This document shows, piece by piece, positions 47,622-56,791 of a stretch of DNA of 64,000 nucleotides. The position numbers and the translations under genes are program-made. A model generated the notes under the pieces. It saw only the letters and a list, made by a program, of their open reading frames with translations, had not been told where the DNA came from and made no database searches. The DNA comes from Rahnella woolbedingensis (GTDB lineage Bacteria; Pseudomonadota; Gammaproteobacteria; Enterobacterales; Enterobacteriaceae): NCBI RefSeq assembly GCF_003602095.1, contig NZ_RAHH01000009.1:124001-188000 (forward strand), in the 5' to 3' direction. The first letter of the stretch is position 1, and every line of letters starts with the position of its first letter.

Positions 47622-47805
47622 AACCCTGCTCCAAACGTTGATAATGAGAACTAATATCATATAGGATTTTTTCTCATTTACCACCTATTTGCAGTCATGC
47701 CCTCCGTTAGGGTGACACCTGACGACAAAAGTGCTAGTTTTGGAGGAGTTAAACAAATTAGCTCAAGCGCCTTTATTAAAATAGTAACGCTAATAACGAT
47801 ATTTA

Positions 47806-49047
47806 TTGAATTCTAATAATTACCCATTAGAACTATTAGCCTACCTGCACGAAATCTGTCTTAACGGAATAAGCACGCAGTATAAGGCGATAAGACACTT
47901 TATCTATTCAGACCAACACACGCTAAATAGAGTAAATTTGATGATATCTCATTCCTATGATGAGCTGCTGAAAAGCAAACATCGTCTGGCGATGTTGCTA
48001 TTCTTTTTTTTAAATAGTGCCACAGCGCTATTTTCTATGGTTTATCCGCCAGAAGGCTCATCCTCAATGCCTTTTCCGCTGGTCCTGATTTTTGGGCTTT
48101 GCTGCGCGGGATTAATATTTTCATTTTTCAGCAAGAAAAATTATTCTGCCCATCTGAATATGTGCTCCGTCATCGTCGGGCTGTTATGGGGATGGCAAAT
48201 AGCCTTTCGGTTTGCTGAAATTGGTCAGACAGATAAAAATTATCTTCTGGTCAGTTTACTCAGTATATTCTTTATCAGTGCAATCGCTTTATCAGATAAT
48301 TTTCTGGCTTTTTGCCTCCATGCAGTACCTTCGACTATTTGCGTCATCTTTCTGGACGATTTTCAACACGTCGGGCGTATCTTATTTACCGTTTCCCTGC
48401 CGCTGATAGGCCTGTGGTTACACCATCTGATGCTCAAACGCAGCGATGAATTTACGCGCAGAATGGTATCCAACCTGTACAGCGAACGGGAGAAATTCAG
48501 CGACCTGAGTATGCTGGATCCGCTCACCGGCCTGTATAACCGTCGCGGGCTGCAAAACAAGCTGGAAACCCTGTTTAATCAGGCTTCCGGGCACTACGTC
48601 ATGCTGCTGGATATCGACCATTTCAAAGCCTACAACGACAACTACGGCCATCATATGGGCGACCAGGCGCTGGTGCGCGTTTCAGCCGCCATCCGCGATG
48701 CCGTCCGTTCCCGCGATGTGGTTGTCCGCTATGGCGGCGAGGAGTTTCTGGTACTGATGTCTAACGTTAAGCAGGAACACGCGGTTCGTATGGCAGAACG
48801 CATCCAGAATAAAGTTCTCGGGCTGAATATCCCGCATTTGTTTAATGCTGAAGTGTCGACGCATGTCACGGTCAGTGCCGGACTTGCCGCGCTTGAAGAC
48901 GGTGATTTTATTCGCGCGCTGGGCAAAGCCGATTCCTCACTGTATAACGCCAAAAACAGCGGACGTAATAAGATATTCTATGCCTGGGATGAAGACAGAG
49001 ACAGGGAAGACACACTCGAGGAAGTCATCGGGGAAAGAATGGCCTGA
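47806..49047 (+). CDS. Membrane-bound diguanylate cyclase (GGDEF protein)
   Basis: Makes cyclic di-GMP from two GTP. The N-terminal half has about six transmembrane helices (residues 60-210), a MASE-like sensor without a named ligand. The GGDEF domain (about 235-400) has LDPLTGLYNRRGL, the active-site YGGEEF (residues 309-314) and the product-inhibition I-site RSRD (301-304), so it should be an active, feedback-inhibited cyclase. The start is uncertain: the longest frame begins with TTG at 47806 without a ribosome binding site; an ATG at codon 46 (47941) is the alternative, but residues 10-45 look like real protein. No EAL domain is attached. Confidence 0.88.
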   Translation: MNSNNYPLELLAYLHEICLNGISTQYKAIRHFIYSDQHTLNRVNLMISHSYDELLKSKHRLAMLLFFFLNSATALFSMVYPPEGSSSMPFPLVLIFGLCCAGLIFSFFSKKNYSAHLNMCSVIVGLLWGWQIAFRFAEIGQTDKNYLLVSLLSIFFISAIALSDNFLAFCLHAVPSTICVIFLDDFQHVGRILFTVSLPLIGLWLHHLMLKRSDEFTRRMVSNLYSEREKFSDLSMLDPLTGLYNRRGLQNKLETLFNQASGHYVMLLDIDHFKAYNDNYGHHMGDQALVRVSAAIRDAVRSRDVVVRYGGEEFLVLMSNVKQEHAVRMAERIQNKVLGLNIPHLFNAEVSTHVTVSAGLAALEDGDFIRALGKADSSLYNAKNSGRNKIFYAWDEDRDREDTLEEVIGERMA

Positions 49048-49170
49048 GGATCCTCTCAAAGTAACATTGGTAACAGCGTGCTGATTGGTTTTATTCCCCG
49101 CCGACATATTTGTAAATGTCAGAGAGTCGTTATTAAAGTCTGTACATTCATTTCTGTTGCATAACCATTC

Positions 49171-49206
49171 ATCTTTCAGCCAGATTAACGATTCTGGCTG
49201 AAAGAT
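49171..49206. terminator. 14-bp perfect hairpin downstream of the diguanylate cyclase
   Basis: ATCTTTCAGCCAGA (49171-49184) and TCTGGCTGAAAGAT (49193-49206) form a perfect stem with an 8-base loop. No T-run follows, so a terminator role is only possible. The rest of 49048-49450 has no gene that I recognise. Confidence 0.5.
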
Positions 49207-49450
49207 AATCAGCTTATTTATCATATTGAATGTTACTGAACAATGTTACCTTTCGATTTCAGCCTTGTGCTTAAATAAGCTTAAACCCTCGTACAATCCC
49301 ACCTTAATAAATTACAATAAAGATAATCCTAATCACCATTTTTAAATTTTCTGAACTTCCTGTCAGCAGCACTGACTCCATTCATTCCCTGCACCAGCAA
49401 AACACGCTACTCTCTTGTTTTAACGTGATTATTCCCTCCATTTCTTAATT

Positions 49451-49545
49451 TGTGAACTGACTCACCCCGACCTTCCGGCGAGTGCCAGCGCTTATTTTTA
49501 CGTGGCACTGACCGGAAGGTGGCTCATCCGGACACTTCTTACACT
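49451..49545 (+). promoter_or_regulatory. rhaT promoter: CRP site, RhaS-type inverted site, -10
   Basis: A CRP-like site TGTGAACTGACTCACC at 49451-49466 is followed after 3 bp by an inverted site at 49470-49520. Its arms are ACCTTCCGG..GTGCCA and TGGCAC..CCGGAAGGT. TACACT (49540-49545) follows 19 bp later as the -10. The same layout with the same spacings occurs before rhaB. E. coli rhaT and rhaB are activated by RhaS plus CRP; the match of spacing supports a shared operator here. Confidence 0.78.
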
Positions 49546-49644
49546 AGCGCCCAACCGCAGCCCTGACTTCTGAAGGATCAGCAAGGGCGGCGTTTTTACT
49601 TATCTCTTCACCAGTACGTTTCTCTACATAAAAAGGTCCGGTGT

Positions 49645-50679
49645 ATGAACAGTTCGATAGTTTTAGGGATTATCTGGCATCTGATAGGAGCGGCCAGCGC
49701 AGCTTGCTTCTATGCACCTTTCAAACAAGTCAAAAAATGGTCATGGGAAACCATGTGGTCGCTGGGCGGTTTCTTCTCGTGGATTATTCTTCCCTGGGCC
49801 GTCAGCTACATTTTACTGCCTGATTTTTGGGCCTATTACGGTTCATTCAGCTTTGCGACACTCCTTCCCATCTTCCTGTTCGGCGCAATGTGGGGCATCG
49901 GTAACATCAACTACGGCCTGACCATGCGCTACCTCGGCATGTCTTTAGGAATAGGGATTGCCATCGGCATCACCCTGATCATCGGCACGCTGATGACGCC
50001 CATCCTGCAAGGGAAAATCGACATGCTGTTCGGCACAGCCGGCGGCCAGCTAACGTTGCTCGGCGTCTTTGTCGCCGTGATTGGTGTAGGTGTGGTCAGT
50101 TACGCCGGTTATCTGAAAGAGAAAGCGCTCGGTATTAAGGCAGAAGAATTCAACCTGAAAAAAGGGTTGATCCTGGCCGTCATGTGCGGCGTTTTCTCTG
50201 CCGGGATGTCTTTCGCCATGAGTGCCGCAGTACCGATGCATGAGGCTGCTCGGGCATTGGGTATCGACCCGCTGTACGTCGCGCTGCCAAGCTATGTGGT
50301 TATCATGGGCGGCGGTGCCATCGTCAACCTCGGCTTCTGTTTTATCCGCCTCGCCACGCGTAAAAGTATCTCGCTCAGGGCAGATATGTCGGTCACGAAA
50401 TCTCTGCTGCTCACCAACATCATGTTCTCAATCATTGCCGGTGTGATGTGGTATTTGCAATTCTTCTTCTACGCCTGGGGCCACGCCAGCATTCCGATCA
50501 AATACGACTACATGAGCTGGATGCTGCATATGAGCTTCTACGTGTTGTGCGGCGGAATTGTCGGGCTGATATTGAAAGAATGGACCGGCGTTGGCAAAAA
50601 GCCGGTCAGGATCCTGATCATTGGCGGTCTGATTATCATTCTGGCGGCCAATATCGTCGGTCTGGGATTAGCGCTGTAA
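49645..50679 (+). CDS. rhaT: L-rhamnose/proton symporter RhaT
   Basis: Inner-membrane importer of L-rhamnose driven by the proton gradient. The 344 residues form ten hydrophobic helices, as in the DMT-like RhaT family. It begins [20 protein letters not shown], with the family stretch [20 protein letters not shown] near residue 80. Length equals E. coli RhaT. It is controlled by the upstream RhaS-type site and is convergent with rhaR, the same arrangement as in E. coli. Confidence 0.97.
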   Translation: MNSSIVLGIIWHLIGAASAACFYAPFKQVKKWSWETMWSLGGFFSWIILPWAVSYILLPDFWAYYGSFSFATLLPIFLFGAMWGIGNINYGLTMRYLGMSLGIGIAIGITLIIGTLMTPILQGKIDMLFGTAGGQLTLLGVFVAVIGVGVVSYAGYLKEKALGIKAEEFNLKKGLILAVMCGVFSAGMSFAMSAAVPMHEAARALGIDPLYVALPSYVVIMGGGAIVNLGFCFIRLATRKSISLRADMSVTKSLLLTNIMFSIIAGVMWYLQFFFYAWGHASIPIKYDYMSWMLHMSFYVLCGGIVGLILKEWTGVGKKPVRILIIGGLIIILAANIVGLGLAL

Positions 50680-50723
50680 CGCGTAAAACACTTTAAAAAA
50701 CAGTCCTTAAAAGACGGCAGAAA

Positions 50724-51596
50724 TTATTCTGCCGTCATCAGTGACAACGATGTTTTTCCTCCCTGCCCGACGAAACGGTGCCGGTAATCACGCGGCGATA
50801 CCCCACAGGCACGACTGAACACCACAGAGAAATAGTTACTGTCATCAAATCCGCATTCTGCTGCCACATCACTGATCGTCATGCTGCCATAGCGCAATAA
50901 ACTCATTGCCCGGCACAGCCTCAGTTGTCGCAAATAATGGTTCACATTCATGCCAGTATGCTGTTTGAAGAGCGAGCGTAAAGTGCGGGGATTGAGCTGA
51001 TGCTGCTGGCAAAAAGTCTCCAGATGAAAAGGTTCAGCGATATTGGCCCGCAGCGCCATCAGCAATAAATCCAGCTGATGGGCATCGGGTAAAGCCCCGC
51101 TGTCAGGCCGCTGGCGAAAACGCAGTAACAGTAACGCCAGTTGCATCAGCAACGCCTCACTCAGCTGTACAGAAAGCGGCTCCGACTTCATACATTCTTT
51201 GGCAAGCTCATCGACTTTGTCGCGCAAAACAGACATTCCGAGGGTACTCAGCCGCCAGTAACGCTGCTCCTGACTGGCTCCTTCACCTGGCAGTAACTGC
51301 GACCAGTCAGCCGTCAGCCCGAAGCGCTCACGACAAAACAGCACATTATCCAGCGCCAGCTCGTTGACCGATTCGTAACTGTGGCGATCCTTCGAATTAA
51401 TATAGAACAGGTCGCCGCAGGTGATGGGATAAGGGATGTCGTTCCAGATATGCAGGCCGTTGCCACGCCAGACAATTACCAGCTCGTCAAAATCATGATC
51501 GTGACTGGGAAAATCCGCCTGCGGATGGCGCTCAGCCACCACCACCGAATTCATTCCCGTCAGAAAGAAGTCATTTTTAAAAAGTCTCAGCGACAT
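50724..51596 (-). CDS. rhaR: L-rhamnose operon transcriptional activator RhaR
   Basis: AraC-family activator that responds to L-rhamnose and turns on rhaSR. The N-terminal cupin domain (HDHDFDELVIVWRGNGLHIW, about residues 30-60) binds sugar. The C-terminal pair of helix-turn-helices (CQQHQLNPRTLRSLFKQHTG and DVAAECGFDDSNYFSVVFSR) binds DNA. I use the ATG at 51596 (MSLRLFKNDFF, 290 residues), which aligns with the E. coli N-terminus (282); a TTG ten codons upstream is possible. It is the second gene of rhaSR, 82 bp after rhaS. Confidence 0.93.
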   Translation of the reverse strand: MSLRLFKNDFFLTGMNSVVVAERHPQADFPSHDHDFDELVIVWRGNGLHIWNDIPYPITCGDLFYINSKDRHSYESVNELALDNVLFCRERFGLTADWSQLLPGEGASQEQRYWRLSTLGMSVLRDKVDELAKECMKSEPLSVQLSEALLMQLALLLLRFRQRPDSGALPDAHQLDLLLMALRANIAEPFHLETFCQQHQLNPRTLRSLFKQHTGMNVNHYLRQLRLCRAMSLLRYGSMTISDVAAECGFDDSNYFSVVFSRACGVSPRDYRHRFVGQGGKTSLSLMTAE

Positions 51597-51678
51597 AGCG
51601 GCAATCTCATACCCGTTTGACGACAAAATAAACGAGGCGGATCAGGCAGGAAAACCCCGAAACCGCAAGAGGTGCCGC

Positions 51679-52506
51679 TTAACGTAACTGATCACGCATG
51701 AGTTTTGGCGACACCGAAAATTCCCGACGGAACTGCGTCGAGAAGTGGTTACTGTCACTGAATCCACAGGCGTAAGCGATATCGGTAATACTTTGATCGC
51801 TATGATGTAAACGGCGGCGCGCCTCGAGCAAACGCAGCCGGTTGAGATAACGCTGCGGTGTCATGCCGGTGCAATGCTTCATCTGCCGGTGCAGGGTTCG
51901 CAGCGCCAGCGAAAAACGTTCTGCGGCTTCAGTCCAGTTAACATCCTCACTGTAATGTGACTGGAGCCATTGCAAAAGTTGATTGACCCGGTTTTCCGAG
52001 GTATCTCGCAATTGTGGCTGGAAACAATCCTGATAGAGCAGGATCAGCAGTTGTAAAAACAGACTTTCACGCGTGGCGATATGCTCCATTTCCACACTGG
52101 CAGGCAAGGCTTCGAGTTGCGTGATGCAGTTCAGCACCTGGTGCATGACGCAGGGACTGAGCTGCCAGTGGATCTGCGACTGATAGTGATGTTCCTGCGG
52201 CAAAAAATGGCCGACGTCCTGAATAAACCGAAACGCTTTCGGCGAACGGAAAAGCACATTAGTCAGACGCAAATTATCCACATTTTCAAAAAGATGGTGG
52301 TCGCTGGCGCGGACAAAACAAACGGTCCCTGCCGTCAGCGTGTAAGGATTGTCATTAAAGATATGAACCCCTGATCCGCTTTCCACCAGCATAATCTCGT
52401 GAAAATCATGGTAATGCTCCGGGAATACGTCTTGCGGAAGACGCCGCTCAACCGTCACAGTCAGCTCAGGTGCCGCAAAATAATCATCACCCTTCAGTAA
52501 CGTCAT
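51679..52506 (-). CDS. rhaS: L-rhamnose regulon activator RhaS
   Basis: AraC-family activator of rhaBAD and rhaT. The cupin N-terminus carries LPQDVFPEHYHDFHEIMLVE. The C-terminal DNA-binding domain has FSLALRTLHRQMKHCTG and TDIAYACGFSDSNHFSTQFRR, near-identical to E. coli RhaS. Length 275 residues (E. coli 278). It is divergent from rhaB with 341 bp between starts, a region that holds the RhaS-type and CRP sites. Confidence 0.95.
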   Translation of the reverse strand: MTLLKGDDYFAAPELTVTVERRLPQDVFPEHYHDFHEIMLVESGSGVHIFNDNPYTLTAGTVCFVRASDHHLFENVDNLRLTNVLFRSPKAFRFIQDVGHFLPQEHHYQSQIHWQLSPCVMHQVLNCITQLEALPASVEMEHIATRESLFLQLLILLYQDCFQPQLRDTSENRVNQLLQWLQSHYSEDVNWTEAAERFSLALRTLHRQMKHCTGMTPQRYLNRLRLLEARRRLHHSDQSITDIAYACGFSDSNHFSTQFRREFSVSPKLMRDQLR

Positions 52507-52723
52507 TTATCGCCTCCGGTTCTAAAAATCATCCTACTTCGGGATACAACCCTACCCTGTGCCCGACGTTCTTACCTTCAAACCACGGCATGAAAAACGT
52601 CATAAATGGTCATTTTTTTAAGATTGCCGTCCCCATGATTCGGATCTGCGGCAAAGATCACAGTCACTTATCCCGCGTTACCTCTGCGTTGCAAAACTCG
52701 TTCAGGCCAGCTTTGAGCCGATC

Positions 52724-52818
52724 TGTGATCTGCCTCGCATCTACCTTTTTAATGCTGCCATCCCGCCAAAACCGGTGGCAATCACCGGAAGGTGCCGCCG
52801 CCACGCCTCCCCTACACT
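52724..52818 (+). promoter_or_regulatory. rhaBAD promoter: CRP site, RhaS-type inverted site, -10
   Basis: CRP-like TGTGATCTGCCTCGCA at 52724-52739, then 3 bp, then a 51-bp inverted site at 52743-52793. Its arms are ACCTTTTTAATGCTGCCA and TGGCAATCACCGGAAGGT. After 19 bp comes TACACT (52813-52818). Taking +1 near 52824 puts the CRP site at about -92.5, the E. coli rhaBAD position. A second weak CRP-like match lies at 52647-52662. The interval 52507-52723 shows no gene. Confidence 0.8.
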
Positions 52819-52847
52819 GGCCGCATATTCAACAAGGAATGGCCGCT

Positions 52848-54332
52848 ATGAGAACTCACCATCTTGCCGCTATTGACCTCGGCGCTTCCAGCGGCCGGGT
52901 GATGCTGGCGACGTTTACCCGTCAGGACCCGCAGCCGGAAGCGACACTGACGCTCAAAGAAATCCACCGTTTTCCTAATAATCTGGCCCGCATCGACGGC
53001 CATGACACTTGGGATCTGGATGCGCTTGAACAGCACATTCTCGAGGGGCTGAACCGCCTGGATGCTTCTGGTATTGAGCTGGATGGGATCGGCATTGATA
53101 CCTGGGGCGTGGATTACGTATTGCTCGATGAACAGGGTCAGCGGGTGGGTTTACCGGTGGCCTATCGAGACAACCGCACCGAAGGCGTGATGGCGCGGAT
53201 GGAACAGCAGTTTGGCCGTGAGAATCTCTATCAGAAAACCGGCATTCAGTTTATGCCGTTTAACACGCTTTATCAGTTACGGGCGCTGAGTGAACAGCAG
53301 CCTGAAATCGTCAGTCAGGCAGCACACATGCTGATGATCCCGGACTATTTTATGTACCGCCTGACCGGAAAACTGAACTGGGAATATACCAACGCCAGCA
53401 CCACGCAAATGCTGAATATCACGACCGGGGACTGGGATGAGGATCTGCTGAAACTGGCAGGCGTTCCCCGCCACTGGCTGCAAAAACCAACACAGCCCGG
53501 CAATTCACCGGGCTTGTGGCAAAGCCCACGCGGACGCAGTGTGCCGGTCTTCAGCGTCGCCACGCATGACACTGCCAGCGCAGTGGTTGCCGCTCCGCTG
53601 ACCGGCCCGAACAGCGCCTATCTCAGTTCCGGCACCTGGTCATTAATGGGTATCGAAAGCCCGAAAGCATTCAATCACGCGCAGGCCTTACACGACAACA
53701 TCACCAATGAAGGCGGCATCAACGGCAGCTACCGTGTCCTGAGAAATATCATGGGGATGTGGCTTTTCCAGCGGGTATGTCGCGAGCTGAATATTCAGAA
53801 CCTGCCGTCATTAATTACGCTGGCTAAAAACATTGAGCCGTTTACCTACCTGATTAACCCGAACGAAGACCGGTTTATCAATCCGGTTTCAATGGTGGAT
53901 GCCATCCGCGAAGCCTGCCAGCAGGCCGGTGGACCGGTGCCGGAATCCGCTGCCGAACTGGCACGGTGCATTTTCGACAGCCTCGCGATGCTTTATCGCA
54001 AAATCGCCCTGCAACTGGCTGATTTAAAAGGCGCACCACTCGAAGACATTCACATTGTGGGCGGCGGCAGCCAGAACCAGTTCCTGAACCAGCTTTGCGC
54101 GGACGTCTGCCAGATCAACGTCAGCGCGGGTCCGGTTGAGGCCTCCACGCTCGGCAATATCGGCTGCCAGCTGATGGCCCTGAACGCCGTAAAAGATTCC
54201 GCTGAATTTCGTCGCATCGTCGCCACGAACTTCGAGCAACGCCATTACATTCCCCGTAACCACGCGGATTTCGCTATTCACTGGCGCCGTTTTCAGGCGC
54301 TATGTCACGCCAATGAGGAGCTCGCAGTATGA
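52848..54332 (+). CDS. rhaB: Rhamnulokinase
   Basis: Phosphorylates L-rhamnulose at C1 with ATP; FGGY kinase family. N-terminal phosphate motif [15 protein letters not shown], substrate region [16 protein letters not shown] (about residue 78), [15 protein letters not shown] and [11 protein letters not shown] (about 240-260), and the C-terminal [15 protein letters not shown] (about 400). The ATG at 52848 has AAGGA nine bases upstream and gives 494 residues (E. coli 489); an ATG three codons upstream lacks room for a ribosome binding site. The frame stays open another 126 codons upstream through the promoter, which is not coding. It overlaps rhaA by four bases. Confidence 0.96.
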   Translation: MRTHHLAAIDLGASSGRVMLATFTRQDPQPEATLTLKEIHRFPNNLARIDGHDTWDLDALEQHILEGLNRLDASGIELDGIGIDTWGVDYVLLDEQGQRVGLPVAYRDNRTEGVMARMEQQFGRENLYQKTGIQFMPFNTLYQLRALSEQQPEIVSQAAHMLMIPDYFMYRLTGKLNWEYTNASTTQMLNITTGDWDEDLLKLAGVPRHWLQKPTQPGNSPGLWQSPRGRSVPVFSVATHDTASAVVAAPLTGPNSAYLSSGTWSLMGIESPKAFNHAQALHDNITNEGGINGSYRVLRNIMGMWLFQRVCRELNIQNLPSLITLAKNIEPFTYLINPNEDRFINPVSMVDAIREACQQAGGPVPESAAELARCIFDSLAMLYRKIALQLADLKGAPLEDIHIVGGGSQNQFLNQLCADVCQINVSAGPVEASTLGNIGCQLMALNAVKDSAEFRRIVATNFEQRHYIPRNHADFAIHWRRFQALCHANEELAV

Positions 54333-55591
54333 CTTCATCTATCGACCACGCATGGACGCTTGCCAAAGAACGCTTTGCACAGCTGGGCATTGATGCCGAA
54401 GCCGCAATCAAACAACTCGATACCCTGCCTGTTTCCATTCATTGCTGGCAAGGGGATGACGTCGCGGGCTTTGAAAATCCGGAAGGCGGACTGACTGGTG
54501 GCATTCAGGCGACCGGTAATTATCCCGGTAAAGCGCGAAATGCACAGCAGTTGCGAGCCGACTTAGAACTGGCCATTTCGATGATCCCCGGTCCTAACCG
54601 ACTGAACCTGCATGCTATTTATCTGGAATCCGATAAACCCGTTGCGCGTAATGAAATCGAACCTAAGCATTTCACCGGCTGGGTAGACTGGGCGAAGAAA
54701 AACAAGCTGGGGCTGGATTTCAATCCGTCCTGTTTCTCCCACCCGATGAGTGCCGACGGCTTCACGCTGTCCAGCGCCAACCCGGAAGTACGTCAGTTCT
54801 GGATTGAGCACTGCCAGGCCAGCCGCCGCGTTTCTGCTTCATTTGGTCGCGCGCTGGGTACGCCATCCGTAATGAATATCTGGGTGCCGGACGGCATGAA
54901 AGACGTCACCGTCGATCGTCTCGCTCCGCGTGAGCGCCTGATGAGTGCGCTGGATGAAGTGATTTCTGAGAAGTTTGACCTGAGCGAACACATTGACGCG
55001 GTCGAAAGCAAACTGTTCGGCATCGGTTCAGAAAGCTATACCGTCGGCTCCAACGAATTCTATCTGGGTTACGCCGCCAGCCGTGGTACCGCGCTGTGCC
55101 TTGATGCCGGTCACTTCCATCCGACTGAAGTGATTTCCGACAAAATCTCGGCTGCCATGCTGTATGTGCCGCGCCTGCTGCTGCACGTCAGCCGTCCGGT
55201 GCGCTGGGACAGCGATCACGTAGTACTCCTGGATGACGAAACGCAGGCTATCGCCAGCGAAATCGTGCGTCATAACCTGTTTAACCGCGTTCATATCGGG
55301 CTGGATTTCTTTGATGCCTCGATCAACCGCATCGCTGCGTGGGTGATAGGCACACGCAACATGAAAAAAGCGCTCCTTAAAGCCCTGCTGGAACCGACAG
55401 ACTTGCTGAAAAAACTGGAAGTCGAAGGGGATTACACCGCCCGTCTGGCACTGCTGGAAGAGCAGAAATCCCTGCCGTGGCAGGCCGTATGGGACATGTA
55501 TTGCCAGCGCCACGACGTACCGGTCGGCGGTCAGTGGCTCGATACCGTGCGTCACTACGAAACCAGCGTGCTGGCTAAACGCCAGGGTTGA
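54329..55591 (+). CDS. rhaA: L-rhamnose isomerase
   Basis: Converts L-rhamnose to L-rhamnulose with Mn2+/Zn2+. A TIM-barrel enzyme of 420 residues (E. coli 419). Readable family regions are [19 protein letters not shown] (about residue 130), [20 protein letters not shown] (metal His/Asp, about 255-270) and [19 protein letters not shown] (about 290-305). The ATGA overlap with rhaB indicates coupled translation. The last codons and stop form the first unit of a 16-bp tandem repeat that fills the space to rhaD. Confidence 0.97.
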   Translation: MTSSIDHAWTLAKERFAQLGIDAEAAIKQLDTLPVSIHCWQGDDVAGFENPEGGLTGGIQATGNYPGKARNAQQLRADLELAISMIPGPNRLNLHAIYLESDKPVARNEIEPKHFTGWVDWAKKNKLGLDFNPSCFSHPMSADGFTLSSANPEVRQFWIEHCQASRRVSASFGRALGTPSVMNIWVPDGMKDVTVDRLAPRERLMSALDEVISEKFDLSEHIDAVESKLFGIGSESYTVGSNEFYLGYAASRGTALCLDAGHFHPTEVISDKISAAMLYVPRLLLHVSRPVRWDSDHVVLLDDETQAIASEIVRHNLFNRVHIGLDFFDASINRIAAWVIGTRNMKKALLKALLEPTDLLKKLEVEGDYTARLALLEEQKSLPWQAVWDMYCQRHDVPVGGQWLDTVRHYETSVLAKRQG

Positions 55592-55655
55592 TAAACGCCA
55601 GGGTTGATAAACGCCAGGGGTTATAAACGCCAGGGGTTATAAACGCTAAGTTTTA
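55576..55655. repeat. Five 16-bp tandem repeats at the rhaA 3' end
   Basis: Units at 55576, 55592, 55608, 55624 and 55640 read TAAACGCCAGGGTTGA (twice), TAAACGCCAGGGGTTA (twice) and TAAACGCTAAGTTTTA. The first unit carries the rhaA stop TGA. Units diverge progressively away from the gene, as expected for slippage expansion of the gene end. Confidence 0.92.
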
Positions 55656-55718
55656 TAAACCCTGAATTAGCTGACCGCGCCGAAGAAACGCATTCACTTT
55701 ATTTGCAGGAAAGAACTG

Positions 55719-56543
55719 ATGAAAACATTATTTAGCTCGTGGTTTGTACAGGGCATGGTTAAAGCGACCACCGATATGTGGCTGAAAGGCTGGGATGAAC
55801 GCAACGGCGGTAACGTCAGCATGCGTCTGTTGCCCGAAGATGTGGCGCCCTACAAAAATGATTTCTATGCCCAGCCGCGTCAGGTCGAACTGACCCAGCA
55901 CGCGCCGGATCTGGCCAACGAATACTTCATCGTCACCGGCTCCGGTAAGTTCTTCCGTAACGTGCAACTGGCACCGTCAGAAGCACTGACCGTTATTCAG
56001 CTCGACGATAAAGGCGCCAGCTACAAAATTCTGTGGGGCCTGACCGCTGGCGGTCTGCCAACGTCAGAACTGGCATCGCATCTGCAATCCCACGCCGTGC
56101 GTAAACGCGTCACAAACGGTCAGGATCGCGTGATCATGCATTGCCACGCCACTAACCTGATTGCGCTGACCTATGTGCTGGAACTCGACAGCGCCAAGAT
56201 CACCCGCAAGCTGTGGGAATGCAGCACCGAATGTCTGGTGGTCTTCCCCGACGGTGTAGGTATCGTGCCGTGGATGGTGCCGGGCACCGACGGCATTGGC
56301 GCCGCCACTTCCGATCAGATGCAACATCACAGCCTGGTGCTGTGGGCATTCCACGGCATCTTCGGCTGCGGCCCGACGCTCGATGACGCATTCGGCCTGA
56401 TCGACACCGCTGAAAAATCAGCAGAGATCCTGGTCAAAGTCCTTTCTATGGGTGGCATGAAACAAACCATCCAGACCGACGAACTGATTGCCCTCGGCAA
56501 ACGTTTTGAAGTCACGCCTTTCGAGGCAGCACTGAAAGCCTGA
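55719..56543 (+). CDS. rhaD: Rhamnulose-1-phosphate aldolase
   Basis: Zn-dependent class II aldolase that splits L-rhamnulose-1-phosphate into DHAP and L-lactaldehyde. It has [13 protein letters not shown], phosphate-binding [10 protein letters not shown] (about residue 75), catalytic Glu in TSELASHL (about 117), zinc ligands in [13 protein letters not shown] (about 141-143) and the third histidine in LWAFHGIFG (about 212). Length of 274 residues equals E. coli. It is third in the operon, 127 bp after rhaA because of the repeat array. Confidence 0.97.
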   Translation: MKTLFSSWFVQGMVKATTDMWLKGWDERNGGNVSMRLLPEDVAPYKNDFYAQPRQVELTQHAPDLANEYFIVTGSGKFFRNVQLAPSEALTVIQLDDKGASYKILWGLTAGGLPTSELASHLQSHAVRKRVTNGQDRVIMHCHATNLIALTYVLELDSAKITRKLWECSTECLVVFPDGVGIVPWMVPGTDGIGAATSDQMQHHSLVLWAFHGIFGCGPTLDDAFGLIDTAEKSAEILVKVLSMGGMKQTIQTDELIALGKRFEVTPFEAALKA

Positions 56544-56566
56544 TATAAAAAATCTGTCTGATAATT

Positions 56567-56601
56567 CTTTAACGGGGAGCAATGCAAGCTCCCCGTTAAA
56601 G
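56567..56601. terminator. 14-bp perfect hairpin after rhaD
   Basis: CTTTAACGGGGAGC (56567-56580) pairs with GCTCCCCGTTAAAG (56588-56601) around a 7-base loop. No T-run follows, so it may terminate weakly or protect the rhaBAD 3' end. Confidence 0.55.
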
Positions 56602-56651
56602 ATCGGCGAAGACCACATACAGAGCATCGCAGGGTATGGATCATTTAACCT

Positions 56652-56776
56652 TTCCCTAAGTAATCCTGAGTGCAGAAAGGCAGCAAGTGCAAGGATCCCG
56701 ATGAGCTGACATGAGTCAGTGATTCGGGTTCTTAAACGCAGCCAACGCATCTGCAGGCTGGAGTACGACGGGAAAA
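56652..56776. repeat. ERIC element (short form), diverged
   Basis: About 125 bp. The central part GAGCTGACATGAGTCAGTGA is the ERIC core (family GAGCTTACATAAGTAAGTGA) with flanking CCCGAT/ATTCGGG arms. The end part is AACGCAGCCAACGCATCTGC and then GGCTGGAGTACGACGGGA. Boundaries are approximate. It sits between rhaD and the fucO-type gene and ends 16 bp before that start. Confidence 0.8.
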
Positions 56777-56791
56777 TAAGAGGGAATTTTT

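Noticed and set aside
52470-52847. N-terminal extension of rhaB by 126 codons
   Set aside because: It spans the CRP/RhaS promoter region, has no similarity and the ATG at 52848 has a ribosome binding site.
55576-55655. Possible CRISPR array
   Set aside because: Units are contiguous 16-mers without spacers, and there are no cas genes.
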